A stretch of DNA of 64,000 bases. Source: CAWFPR01 sp963817635 (lineage in GTDB: Bacteria; Acidobacteriota; Vicinamibacteria; Vicinamibacterales; 2-12-FULL-66-21). The stretch lies in assembly GCA_963817635.1 (NCBI GenBank), contig CAWFPR010000028.1:248001-312000 (forward strand). Direction: 5' to 3'. Below are positions 56,905-64,000 of the stretch, one piece after another. Below the pieces are notes generated by a model that saw only the letters and a list, made by a program, of their open reading frames with translations, did not search any database and had not been told where the DNA came from. A program made the position numbers and the translations under genes. The first letter of the stretch is position 1, and every line of letters starts with the position of its first letter.

Positions 56905-56947
56905 AGCGTACTCGCAGGCAAAGGGGCGCGGTATGACGGCTGTCATA
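56905..56947 (-). promoter_or_regulatory. FNR/DNR-like site and -10 for the NapH-like gene
   Basis: TATGACGGCTGTCATA (56932-56947) is a perfect 6-bp-arm palindrome of the FNR/CRP class (core ATGAC-N4-GTCAT). Its centre is 29.5 bp from the first base of TACGCT (56905-56910 on minus), the spacing of class II FNR promoters. The start codon is 20 bp further. The promoter of ric has the same layout. Confidence 0.6.
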
Positions 56948-56952
56948 GCGCG

Positions 56953-56969
56953 CCCCTGAGCCCTGAGCC
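56953..56969. repeat. Two CCCTGAG heptamers
   Basis: CCCCTGAGCCCTGAGCC directly follows the norZ stop; it is a short member of the CCCTGAG arrays at 20850-20888 and 53614-53700. Confidence 0.6.
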
Positions 56970-56971
56970 GT

Positions 56972-59215
56972 TTACAACCGCGCGGGCTCCGGCTCGCGGC
57001 CGGGCGCGGCCCGCTGGTCCTTCGCGTAGGAGAAGCCCATCGACAGCCCCGCCACGAAGAGCACCAGGGCGATGATGCCGGCGGTGAAGAGCGTGTCGCC
57101 GGGGGCCCGCATCCAGCGAAGGGTCTGGAGCACGGGGGTCTGCAGGAACTCCGGGCTGCGGGCGTACCAGTAGCCGTGCTCCACCGACGCCCACGTCTGC
57201 ATCAGGCCGACCGGCAGCAGGCTGAGCACGACCATCGCCATCAGCCCGACGTTCATCGCCCAGAAGGCGAACCTGATGAGGCCGTTTCGCCATTCCAGTC
57301 CGGCCGGATCGCCCGCAGCGCAGAACAGCATCAGCCCGATGCCGAGCATCCCGTAGACGCCGAACAGCGCCGCGTGGCCGTGCACGGGCGTCGTGTTCAG
57401 CCCCTGCATGTAGTAGAGCGCGATCGGCGGGTTGATCATGAACCCGAAGAGCCCGGCGCCCACGAGTTCCAGAACGCGACGGCCACGAAGAAGTAGATCG
57501 GCCAGCTGGTATTCTGCACCCAGGGCGGCGCTCGCACAGCTGCAGGTTGTCCCAGGCCTCGAAGCCGACGAAGAGCAGCGGCACGACCTCGAGCGCGCTG
57601 AACACCGAGCCGAAGGCCAGGGCGACGGCCGGCGTGCCCGGAAGTAGAGATGATGGAGCGTGCCGATGATCCCGCCGGCCAGGAAGATCGTCGCGACGAG
57701 CGCGCGGCGCGCCGCCGCCGACTCGGGCCCGAGCAGGCCGAGCCGGGCGAAGAAGAAGGCGATGACGACGGTGGCGAACACCTCGAAGAACCCCTCGACC
57801 CAGAGGTGCACGACCCACCATCGCCAGTACTCGACAATCGCCAGGTGCGTGTGGCCCCGCGCCAGCGCCGCGCCGTAGAACACCGGCGATCGCGATCGAG
57901 GCGATCAGGAACAGCGGGAGCGAGTCGCCGCTGCTCGTCCTTCGGCGGAGCGCCGGCAGACCCGCGCCACAGGAACAGCCACAGGAAAGCCCGGTCAACA
58001 GGCCGATCTGCCAGACCGCCCGGGTCGATGTATTCGTAGCCCTGTGCCCGAAGTAGAACGACGCTCGACGGGGAGATGTGCTTGATGCTGAGCCACTGGC
58101 CGGCCATCGAGCCGAGCACGACGAGCAGCAGCGCGACGAACAGCACGTTGACGCCGAGGCGCTGCCCCCGCGGGTTCAGCGCCGCTGACCGCCGGCCCGA
58201 TGAACAGCCCGGCGGCGAGCCACGCGGTCGCGATCCAGAGAGATGCCGAGCTGCAGGTGCCAGGTGCGGGTCACGCGTAGGGCAGCCATTCGACGAGCGG
58301 GATGCCGTAGAACCCGTCGCCCTCGACCCCGTAGTGCGCCGTGACGACGCCCATGCACGATCTGCACAGGATCAGCGCCGAGACGACCCAGAAGTACTTG
58401 ACGGTCGCCCGCTGCGACGGCGTCGGCGTCGAACCGAGGAGCGGGTCGGATCGGCGGGGTTCGCGAGTCGGATCGTGCTCCTGGCGCGGCGTACCACGAC
58501 GCCATCGCGCCGATGCCGGCCAGCAGCACGATGATGCTGACGCCGGTCCAGACGACGGCCTCGCCGGTCGGCCGGTTGCCGACCAGCGGCTCGTGCGGCC
58601 AGTTGCTCGTGTAGGTGACCGTGTCGCCGGCGCGGTTCGTGGACGCCGCCCAGGACGTCCAGAAGAAGAACGCGGTCAGCTCGCGCAGGCTGGCCGGATC
58701 GGTGACGGTGCCCGCGGGAATGGCGTACTCGGTGCGGCCGTTGCCGAACACGTCGCCGTAGTGCGCCACAGTCGCCTCGAACGCCTCGGCCCGCACCGGC
58801 TCGATCGTGAGCGTCCGTCGCGCCGGGTCGTAGCGTATTCGTCCGCATAGACCTGTGCAGCGCGGCTCGCGCAACTGCGCCTGCCGCTCGCCGTCGAGCT
58901 GCGTCGTATGCTGCCGAAGTCGTCCTGGCCCAGCGTCGAGGATGAACATCGCCTCGCGGTGCAGCCAGTCGGCCGTCCAGTCCGGCGCGACATAGCTGCC
59001 GTGACCCCAGATCGAGCCGACCTCCATGCCGCCCATCGCCTGCCAGACGTTCTGGCCCTCCGCGATGTCGCCCGCATCGATGACGACCGTCCATCCGTCG
59101 CCACGACCCGATCGGGAACGGGCGGGGCCTCCTGATAGATGCGGGCGCCGATCCATCCCAGGACGGCGAATGACACCGCGATGACGGCGATGAAGGCAAA
59201 CCAGAGTTTCTTCAT
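56972..59215 (-). CDS. norZ: Quinol-dependent nitric oxide reductase, norZ/qNOR (about ten frameshifts)
   Basis: 748 codons end to end, the exact size of qNOR. MKKLWFAFIAVIAVSFAVLG is TM1. The N-terminal cytochrome-like domain carries SNWPHEPLVGNRP, typical of the quinol-oxidising form. The catalytic core shows WWVVHLWVEGFFEVFATVVI, GIIGTLHHLYF and YYMQGLNTTPVHGHAALFGV, holding the haem and FeB histidines. Frames switch about ten times (near 59095, 58925, 58850, 58480, 58220, 58010, 57890, 57625, 57545, 57465), always continuing the expected protein, so these are almost surely sequence errors. It reduces NO to N2O at the membrane. It follows ric by 20 bp. Confidence 0.92.
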
Positions 59216-59235
59216 GATCGTGATGCTCCAGCGGC

Positions 59236-59958
59236 TCAGCGCAGCCCGGCCTCGAGCGACAGCGCCTTGGGGAAGAGGATGTTGTTCTCGAGGTGCACGT
59301 GCGCGTGCAGGTCCTGCTCGAATGCCTCGAGTTTCGCGGAGTCCCACGCGATACGCGCGCACCCGTCATCGGGCAGCGCATAGTCGGCCGTCAGCTCGCG
59401 GATGTACGCCATGGCGGTACCGGCCGATTCGTGTTCGTCCTCCATCATGTGGATCGGATTCGCGACGGTGCCGAACGGCGTCGCGGGCGCCGGGCCGCCG
59501 CGCTCCGCGGCGAGCTCGAGCTCGACGATGAACGGGAAGAGAATCCGCTCTTCCTTCATCATGTGAGACGCCATCTCGTCGGCAACGCCGGCAAACAGGC
59601 GGTCCACCTGCAGCAGTTCGGGGTGATTGATGCCGTGGACCGCGGCGAGCTTGTGGGTATAGGCCGTGATGGCTGGAAGCGCCTGCCTCACATAGGCGTG
59701 GTGCTTCGAGACGATGTAGGCGACGAGAGCGGATGGCGCCCACGTCGCGTACTGCGGCGCGGCGGCGGCGGTGACGGCGCATTCGCGCGCGATGTCGTCA
59801 AGGACCGCGTGCGTGTCGATCTGCTTCGCCCGGCAGGCCTCCTCGATCGTGCGCGTTCCTCCGCAGCAGAAATCGATGCCGTGTTTCTGGAACACGGCCG
59901 CCGCGCGATGGTCGCCGCTCACGATGTCGCCGAGGGTGGTGCCTGGTGATGCGTTCAT
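59236..59958 (-). CDS. ric: Iron-sulfur cluster repair di-iron protein (RIC/ScdA/YtfE)
   Basis: 240 residues. The ScdA_N domain holds VFQKHGIDFCCGGTRTIEEA with the conserved CCGG. The hemerythrin-like domain supplies di-iron ligands in IVSKHHAYVRQAL, AVHGINHPEL, SHMMKEERILFPF, MMEDEHESAG and HAHVHLENNILFP. It restores FeS clusters damaged by NO or oxidants. A strong RBS (AGGAGG) precedes the ATG. Its promoter carries an FNR/DNR-like site and it is cotranscribed with norZ, so the two make an NO-response unit. Confidence 0.95.
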   Translation of the reverse strand: MNASPGTTLGDIVSGDHRAAAVFQKHGIDFCCGGTRTIEEACRAKQIDTHAVLDDIARECAVTAAAAPQYATWAPSALVAYIVSKHHAYVRQALPAITAYTHKLAAVHGINHPELLQVDRLFAGVADEMASHMMKEERILFPFIVELELAAERGGPAPATPFGTVANPIHMMEDEHESAGTAMAYIRELTADYALPDDGCARIAWDSAKLEAFEQDLHAHVHLENNILFPKALSLEAGLR

Positions 59959-59979
59959 GTCGTGCCTCCTGTGCCATCG

Positions 59980-60021
59980 AAAGTACCAGCGCCTCGAAAA
60001 AGCTCATATGATCCACGTCAT
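59980..60021 (-). promoter_or_regulatory. FNR/DNR-like site and -10 for ric-norZ
   Basis: ATGATCCACGTCAT (60008-60021) is a near-palindrome of the form ATGAY-N4-GTCAT. On the minus strand its centre is 29.5 bp from the first base of TACTTT (59980-59985), then AGGAGG and the ric ATG. Spacing equals that upstream of the NapH-like gene. It also covers the first codons of the divergent YkgJ-type gene as annotated here. Confidence 0.6.
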
Positions 60022-61201
60022 GTCGTGGTTCTGCCTGCGGATGCATGCGGCCTATCGGTGCCGGCACGCCGGGGCCTGCTGCCGGGCGGACTGGGAAATC
60101 CCCGCGGAAACGCACGTGCTGTCGGCCGTGGACCTCAGCGATCTTCGCCGTTCAGCGGCCGGCCGCGCGCTGATGGCCGGACTGGTGGGAGCGGCCGAGG
60201 TGTTCGTCCCGCGACGATCCGATCGCGTCTGCATGTTCTTCGAGCCGCGGGCATCGGGATCGTGCGCGATTCACCGGGAAGCGGGCGAGGATGCGCTGCC
60301 GTCCGCCTGCCGGCACTTTCCGCGCGAGGTGCGCGTCGACGCGCGCGGCACGTGTGTGTCGCTGTCGCACTTCTGCCCGACCGCGGCTGGCCTGCTCCAG
60401 ACGGCGGACGCGCTCGAGGTCGTCGAGGCGGTGCCGCCGTTGCGCATCGGTGGGCCGATCGAGGGCCTGGATGCGCGCGACGCGCTGCCACCGCTCGTGC
60501 GGCCCGGGATGCTCGGGGATCTGGAGGGGTATGCGGCGTGGGAGGCGGAAGGGCTGGCAGCCTTCGCGCGTGCCGATCTCACGGCCGGCGAGGCGCTGGA
60601 CTGCGTGGAGGCGCTGACCGGGATCGTGCGCGAGTGGCGGCCAGGCGCATCGGCCTTGCGCGACGCCGTCGCCGGAGCTTCAACCCAGCTTCAACCCAGC
60701 TCCGACCCGGCTTCAACCCAGCTTCAACCCAGCTCCGACCCTGGTTTGAGCTGGGTCGAAGCTGCGGTCGGAGCTGGGTCGAGCTCCCGGAGGCGGCTGG
60801 CGGGACGCCGGCGGCGGAGCCTGGCCAACGACTTCGCCCCACTCATCGCCCAGCACATTCCCGAAGAGGCCTTCCCAATCGCTGACTACGAAACACGCTG
60901 GGCGAGGCTCGTCGAAGGCCAGGCAGACGTCGAGCTGGTCATGAAGAACTACCTCGCGGCACGGCTGTTCGCCAACTGGATCGCCTACCAGGGCCAGGGC
61001 CTGCGCACGATCGTCGAGTGGCTGCGCACCTGCCACGCCGTCATCCGCAACGAGATCGCCTTGCGGTGCCTGACCGCCGGCCGGTCCGCGACGGTCGAGG
61101 ACGCACTCGCCGCCGCCGGACGGGCCGATCTGCTCCTCGTCCACACGATCGATTCCCAGAAGTTCGCCGACGCCGTCGCCGACGCAGAGCGCCGGCCCTG
61201 A
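60008..61201 (+). CDS. YkgJ-type cysteine-cluster protein with low-complexity insert
   Basis: 397 residues from the ATG at 60008 (60020 and 60041 are in-frame alternatives; 60041 would clear the FNR-like site). Cysteines in YRCRHAGACCRADWEIP, SACRHFPREVRVDARGTC and SHFCPTAAGLL form the metal-binding cluster of the YkgJ/FliB-like family. The remainder is helical (LVMKNYLAARLFANWIAYQG, CHAVIRNEIALRCLTAG). The segment at residues about 223-259 is encoded by an 11-bp DNA repeat and looks inserted (STQLQPSSDPASTQLQPSSD). Biochemical function is unsettled. It is divergent from ric, sharing its promoter region. Confidence 0.75.
   Translation: MIHVMSWFCLRMHAAYRCRHAGACCRADWEIPAETHVLSAVDLSDLRRSAAGRALMAGLVGAAEVFVPRRSDRVCMFFEPRASGSCAIHREAGEDALPSACRHFPREVRVDARGTCVSLSHFCPTAAGLLQTADALEVVEAVPPLRIGGPIEGLDARDALPPLVRPGMLGDLEGYAAWEAEGLAAFARADLTAGEALDCVEALTGIVREWRPGASALRDAVAGASTQLQPSSDPASTQLQPSSDPGLSWVEAAVGAGSSSRRRLAGRRRRSLANDFAPLIAQHIPEEAFPIADYETRWARLVEGQADVELVMKNYLAARLFANWIAYQGQGLRTIVEWLRTCHAVIRNEIALRCLTAGRSATVEDALAAAGRADLLLVHTIDSQKFADAVADAERRP
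60676..60783. repeat. 11-bp tandem repeat (AGCTTCAACCC) with inverted half, inside a gene
   Basis: Six AGCTTCAACCC/AGCTCCGACCC units are followed by the same sequence in reverse orientation (GAGCTGGGTCGAAGCT, GAGCTGGGTCGAGCTC). Three units equal 33 bp, so the reading frame is kept. It can fold into a long hairpin. Confidence 0.8.
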
Positions 61202-61207
61202 CGCGGC

Positions 61208-62491
61208 CTATTGCGGCAGCCGGAAGCGCACGCTCACCACCGCGGTCGCCGGAACCGCCTGCCCGTTGAGACTAATCGGGACGAATTCCCACTGACGGAC
61301 GGCGTCGAGCGCCGCTTGATCCAGCAGCGGAATCGACCGTACCACCCGCGCGGCCGTGACTCTTCCACTGGTGTCGATGGCCACATCAACCGTGACCACG
61401 CCCTCGACCCTCGCCGCTACCGCGAGCGGCGGATACACGGGCCGCACTTCCTTGACGACTGTCGGCTGTGCGCCCGTCCCACCGAAGCGCACGGGTGACT
61501 GTCCACCATCGGTCGCATCGACGAGCGTCGGCGGGGGCGGGGGCGGAGCGCCGGCCCCGGGCCGGCTGCGCCGCAGCTCCATGGCGCGGTCGCGCAGGCT
61601 ATCGGCCTCGGCAACCAACGCCGTCGCCGCGCGGGATCGGTTTCCATGTTCGCCTGCATCCGCAGCAGGATGTTCTTGTAGACCAGCGCGTCGGTGAAGG
61701 TGCCGTCGAGCGCGATCGCCCGATCCTCCGCGGCAATCCCCGCCTGGATGTACGTCAGCCGCTCGGCTGGCATAAGTGACGTGTCCTTCTGCGCTTTTTC
61801 CCAGTAGCAGGTGGCAACGACATGATGACGCGCGGGATCGGAGGGATCGAGCGCCGACACATCCTCGAGCGCCTGTATCGCGCGCGTGAAATCGCCGCGG
61901 CGGGTGTAGAACGCCGCAATCGCCCTGCGCACCACCGTGTTGTTGGGAACCGCCGCTCGCGCGGTGGTGAGCGTCGATTCGGCCTCGGCAATCGCCCCTC
62001 GATTCTCCTGAAGCTGCGCAAGCTCGAGGTACGGAGCGGAACTCCCAGGGGCCTCCGCAATCGCACTCCGCACGGCTGCCTCCCGGTCAGACGGCTGCCG
62101 TGTGTCGACGGGCTTCGAATCGCGCGGCGGCGCCTGCTGAAGCGGCAGGCCGGCACGGTCGAGCGACGTTTCCGACGCCGTCAGCGGGAAGCGTCCCGCT
62201 CCGTAGACGCCGGCGGTGACGACGACGGACAGCACGGCGGCGCAAAACAAGACGACTCGTCTGGACGATATTGCACCCTCCTTCGAAATCAACTGCATGC
62301 GAAAAAAGAGAGGCCGGCGCCGGCGCGGGCTCGTCTGCGAACATCAGCAGGGCGCGCAGATACGTGCGCCTGGCGTTGGTCTGCAGCACGGTCAACTGGT
62401 CCACCACCTCTTCGCGCGCGCCGGCGAACGCGACGATGGTGACCTGGAGGCTCCAGGCGAGGAGGTTGAGCAGCGTGCGATCGTCGATCAT
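61208..62491 (-). CDS. M56/BlaR1-like sensor remnant fused to TPR and TonB C-terminal domains
   Basis: Begins like an M56 sensor (MIDDRTLLNLLAWSLQVTIV), overlapping the BlaI stop, but after FAGA it jumps straight to REEVVDQLTVLQTNARRTYL, a segment that normally follows the protease domain. About 230 residues with TM2-4 and the HExxH site are therefore missing. After a shift near 62308, MQLISKEGAISSRRVV and a TM helix continue. TPR-like repeats (residues about 130-260) and, after another shift near 61620, a TonB C-terminal domain (VKEVRPVYPPLAVAARVEG, AALDAVRQWEFVPISLNG) complete it. It cannot act as a protease in this form. Confidence 0.75.
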
Positions 62492-62877
62492 TCCTCCATC
62501 TCCTCCACGATCCGACGGATTTTCGTGCGTTCGTCCTTCGAGAGTTTGCGATCGCTGGCGAGCTGAAGCATCAGCGTGGCGGCGGCCCCGTCGAAGACGC
62601 GGTCCACGAAATCGCGGACCATCGCGCCGACGACCTGCTGGCGCGGTTTGGCCGGGCGGTACACATACGCGCGCTCGGCGCGGTCCTTGAGGAGATACCC
62701 CTTCTCCTCGAGGACCTTCATCATCGTCATCACCGTCGTGTAGGCGATCTGCCGTTTCCTGCGGAGGGCGCCGAAGACGTCGCGGACGGTGGCCGTCCCG
62801 AGGTCCCAGACGACCTTCATGATCGCCAGCTCCTGCGGGGTGAGGGTCGGATGAGGCGTGCGCACGATGGCGGACAT
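62488..62877 (-). CDS. BlaI/MecI/CopY-family repressor 1
   Basis: 129 residues. The winged helix is LTPQELAIMKVVWDLGTATV, RDVFGALRRKRQIAYTTVMT and MMKVLEEKGYLLKDRAERAY. The C-terminal dimer domain (VVGAMVRDFVDRVFDGAAA) contains the site where M56 proteases normally cut. It overlaps the start of the M56 remnant (ATGA). A dyad directly before its start codon is a probable autoregulatory operator. Since its linked protease is deleted, release may depend on the intact sensor encoded divergently. Confidence 0.93.
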   Translation of the reverse strand: MSAIVRTPHPTLTPQELAIMKVVWDLGTATVRDVFGALRRKRQIAYTTVMTMMKVLEEKGYLLKDRAERAYVYRPAKPRQQVVGAMVRDFVDRVFDGAAATLMLQLASDRKLSKDERTKIRRIVEEMEE

Positions 62878-62898
62878 ACTAATTATTTAGTAATTAGT
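62878..62898. promoter_or_regulatory. Probable BlaI operator
   Basis: ACTAATTA (62878-62885) and TAATTAGT (62891-62898) form a perfect 8-bp inverted repeat with TTTAG between, right against the BlaI-1 start codon. It contains the TACTA/TAGTA half-sites known for BlaI/MecI binding. Confidence 0.65.
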
Positions 62899-62920
62899 TG
62901 TCGACTCCTTCCGGATCCGC

Positions 62921-62952
62921 TTGACAACGCGTCTACTATCTACTAGTACTCA
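62921..62952 (+). promoter_or_regulatory. Promoter and second BlaI-type operator for blaI-2
   Basis: TTGACA at 62921-62926 is a consensus -35. Seventeen bases later TAGTAC (62944-62949) is a weak -10. The stretch TCTACTATCTACTAGTACT contains repeated TACTA half-sites that overlap the -10, consistent with BlaI repression. Confidence 0.55.
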
Positions 62953-62958
62953 GTTGAT

Positions 62959-63338
62959 ATGCGTCCACCCGCTCGACGCTCACCCCCCTGGAACTCGCGA
63001 TCATGAAGGTGATCTGGCAGGTTGGTGAAACCACCGTCCGCGACGTGTACGAGGCGCTGCGGAAGCAGCGCGAGATCGCGTACACGACGGTCCTGACCAT
63101 GATGAAGATCCTCGAAGACAAGGGCTACCTGACCAGGACCCAGGTCGATCGCGCGCACCTCTATCGCCCCGCCCGGCCGCGCCAGCAGGTCGTCGGCGCC
63201 ATGGTGAAGGACTTCGTCGATCGCGTGTTCGACGGCGCGTCCGAGGGACTCCTCGCCCACCTCGCGCGCGACAACCGGCTGTCGGAGAAGCAGCGCAAGG
63301 CCGTCAAACAAATGCTCGCCGACATGGAGGAGGAGTGA
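62959..63338 (+). CDS. BlaI/MecI/CopY-family repressor 2 (N-terminal frameshift)
   Basis: About 126 residues if the ATG at 62959 is used with one indel near 62965, restoring STLTPLELAIMKVIWQVGET. Without it the only start is the internal ATG at 63003. It is highly similar to BlaI 1: TVRDVYEALRKQREIAYTTV, ILEDKGYLTRTQVDRAH and VVGAMVKDFVDRVFDGAS. It is translationally coupled (ATGA) to the intact M56 gene, so this pair is a complete BlaI-BlaR module. The two blaI genes probably arose by duplication of the whole module. Confidence 0.88.
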
Positions 63339-64000
63339 TGGATCACGCCGCGCTGCTCAATCTCCTCGCCTACAGCTCACAGTTGACCGTCATCGCACTC
63401 GCCGGCTGCGCGCTTCCGGCGCTCCTGCGCCTCGACGTGCCAGGCGTGCGCTTCATGTACTGGCGCGCGCTGACGGTGCTCTGCCTGGCGCTCCCCTGGA
63501 TTCAGACGCGGCACGCCGTGGATGCTGCCGCCTCGTCGAACCTCCTGGGCGCCGCGCCGGCGGCGGGCGCGCCATCAGCCGTCTCGACGTCCACCGCTCT
63601 CGCCGCGGCGCCGCCGATCGACTGGCCCGTGCTGATCGGCATCCTCCTCGCCGCAGGCGTCGTGGTCCGCCTCCTGTGGATGGGGGCCGGCCTTTTTTAT
63701 CTGCGCCGGCTGCGCTCCGCCGGATCCGAAGCTCCAGCCACCGACGACCTGGGTGAGCTGCAGCAGGCGCTCGGCACCGGTGCGACCGTCCGCTACGTGC
63801 CGGGGCTCACGCAGCCCGTCACCTTCGGCCTGTTCCGGCCCGTAGTCCTGCTGCCGGATGGTCTTCGCAGCGAGAGCTGCGAGATCCATCGCGCCGTGCT
63901 CGCGCACGAACTGGTCCACGTCCAGCGCCACGACTGGGCGTGGATCGTGGGGGAGGAACTGGTGCGCGCCGCGCTCTGGTTCCATCCCGCGATGTGGTGG
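63338..64000 (+). CDS. M56-family BlaR1-like sensor protease (3' part beyond window)
   Basis: 221 codons visible. MDHAALLNLLAYSSQLTVIA is TM1, followed by TM helices around YWRALTVLCLALPWIQ and VLIGILLAAGVVVRLLWMGA. The segment TFGLFRPVVLLPDGL precedes the zinc site HELVH in VLAHELVHVQRHDW, and RAALWFHPAMWW is the next family motif at the window edge. It should sense an envelope signal and cleave the linked BlaI. Whether it ends in TPR/TonB domains like its neighbour cannot be seen. Confidence 0.92.
   Translation, partial: MDHAALLNLLAYSSQLTVIALAGCALPALLRLDVPGVRFMYWRALTVLCLALPWIQTRHAVDAAASSNLLGAAPAAGAPSAVSTSTALAAAPPIDWPVLIGILLAAGVVVRLLWMGAGLFYLRRLRSAGSEAPATDDLGELQQALGTGATVRYVPGLTQPVTFGLFRPVVLLPDGLRSESCEIHRAVLAHELVHVQRHDWAWIVGEELVRAALWFHPAMWW

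Noticed and set aside
56972..59215. Pseudogenised nitric oxide reductase
   Set aside because: Total length and all conserved histidine motifs are retained with indels scattered evenly; the neighbouring ric has an intact frame and promoter. Sequence error is more likely than decay.
1..64000. tRNA, rRNA, riboswitch, phage or transposase genes
   Set aside because: None could be recognised by eye on either strand; the inverted-repeat elements carry no coding sequence.

Overview
The window looks like a piece of a GC-rich Acidobacteriota chromosome, most likely a member of the Vicinamibacterales. The main clues are three large duplicated-orphan-permease (ADOP) ABC permeases with a PadR regulator, together with BNR-propeller, PQQ-propeller and TonB/M56-BlaR gene types and divergently paired BlaI repressors. 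This is family knowledge only; no 16S or other phylogenetic marker is present. About fifteen otherwise convincing genes carry single-base frameshifts (roughly 35-40 in 64 kb, about ten in the nitric oxide reductase alone). That pattern points to an error-prone long-read or metagenome assembly rather than mass pseudogenisation. Broken genes are therefore annotated across their full extent.

Layout. 1-6.7 kb: a partial BNR-propeller protein, a Gph-like phosphatase, a CBS-containing IMPDH/GMP-reductase family protein, a NUDIX CoA-pyrophosphatase-like enzyme, a PEMT/ICMT-type methyltransferase and a PQQ-like propeller. 6.8-16.5 kb: three ADOP permeases interleaved with PadR and a PAS histidine kinase, all on the minus strand. 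16.6-23 kb: a phosphopantetheinyl transferase, a phytase-like esterase, an M28 peptidase, a bacilliredoxin and arginine decarboxylase. 23-26 kb: a LytS/LytTR-type two-component pair and a degenerate receiver protein. 26-37.5 kb (minus): a LolA-like protein, GlsB, two paralogous HTH-membrane proteins, Ogt, and the classic alpha-2-macroglobulin/PBP1C pair.

37.7-45.5 kb (plus) is the most notable segment. It is a compact operon for the upper anaerobic benzoyl-CoA pathway: had, oah, dch, a hemerythrin-domain gene, then four subunits of an ATP-dependent class I benzoyl-CoA reductase. The two short ATPase subunits resemble the Azoarcus bzdNOPQ type. Together these convert benzoyl-CoA to the dienoyl-CoA, hydrate it, oxidise it and open the ring. 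No ferredoxin, ferredoxin reductase or benzoate-CoA ligase gene lies in the window.

45.7-52.2 kb holds small housekeeping and accessory genes: cupin, CPBP protease, DUF1801, LURP-one, methyltransferase, SDR, LysE, a free-methionine-sulfoxide-reductase-like GAF protein and a repeat-rich PEGA-like protein. 52.3-60 kb (minus) is respiratory and NO-related: a tetraheme cytochrome / four-cluster FeS protein / NrfD membrane quinone module, a NapH/CcoG-like polyferredoxin, quinol-dependent NO reductase (norZ) and the di-iron repair protein Ric. Two FNR/DNR-like palindromes with identical promoter spacing stand in front of ric-norZ and of the NapH-like gene. 60-64 kb: a YkgJ-type cysteine-cluster protein, a TPR-TonB protein that is the remnant of an internally deleted M56 sensor, and two divergent BlaI genes, the second followed by an intact (window-truncated) M56/BlaR1 gene.

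Four intergenic heptanucleotide arrays, a palindromic element with terminal inverted repeats present twice, and a dispersed 'ATCCGTGTAATCCGTGGT'-type repeat account for most of the non-coding structure. I saw no tRNA, rRNA, CRISPR array, insertion-sequence transposase or phage gene.
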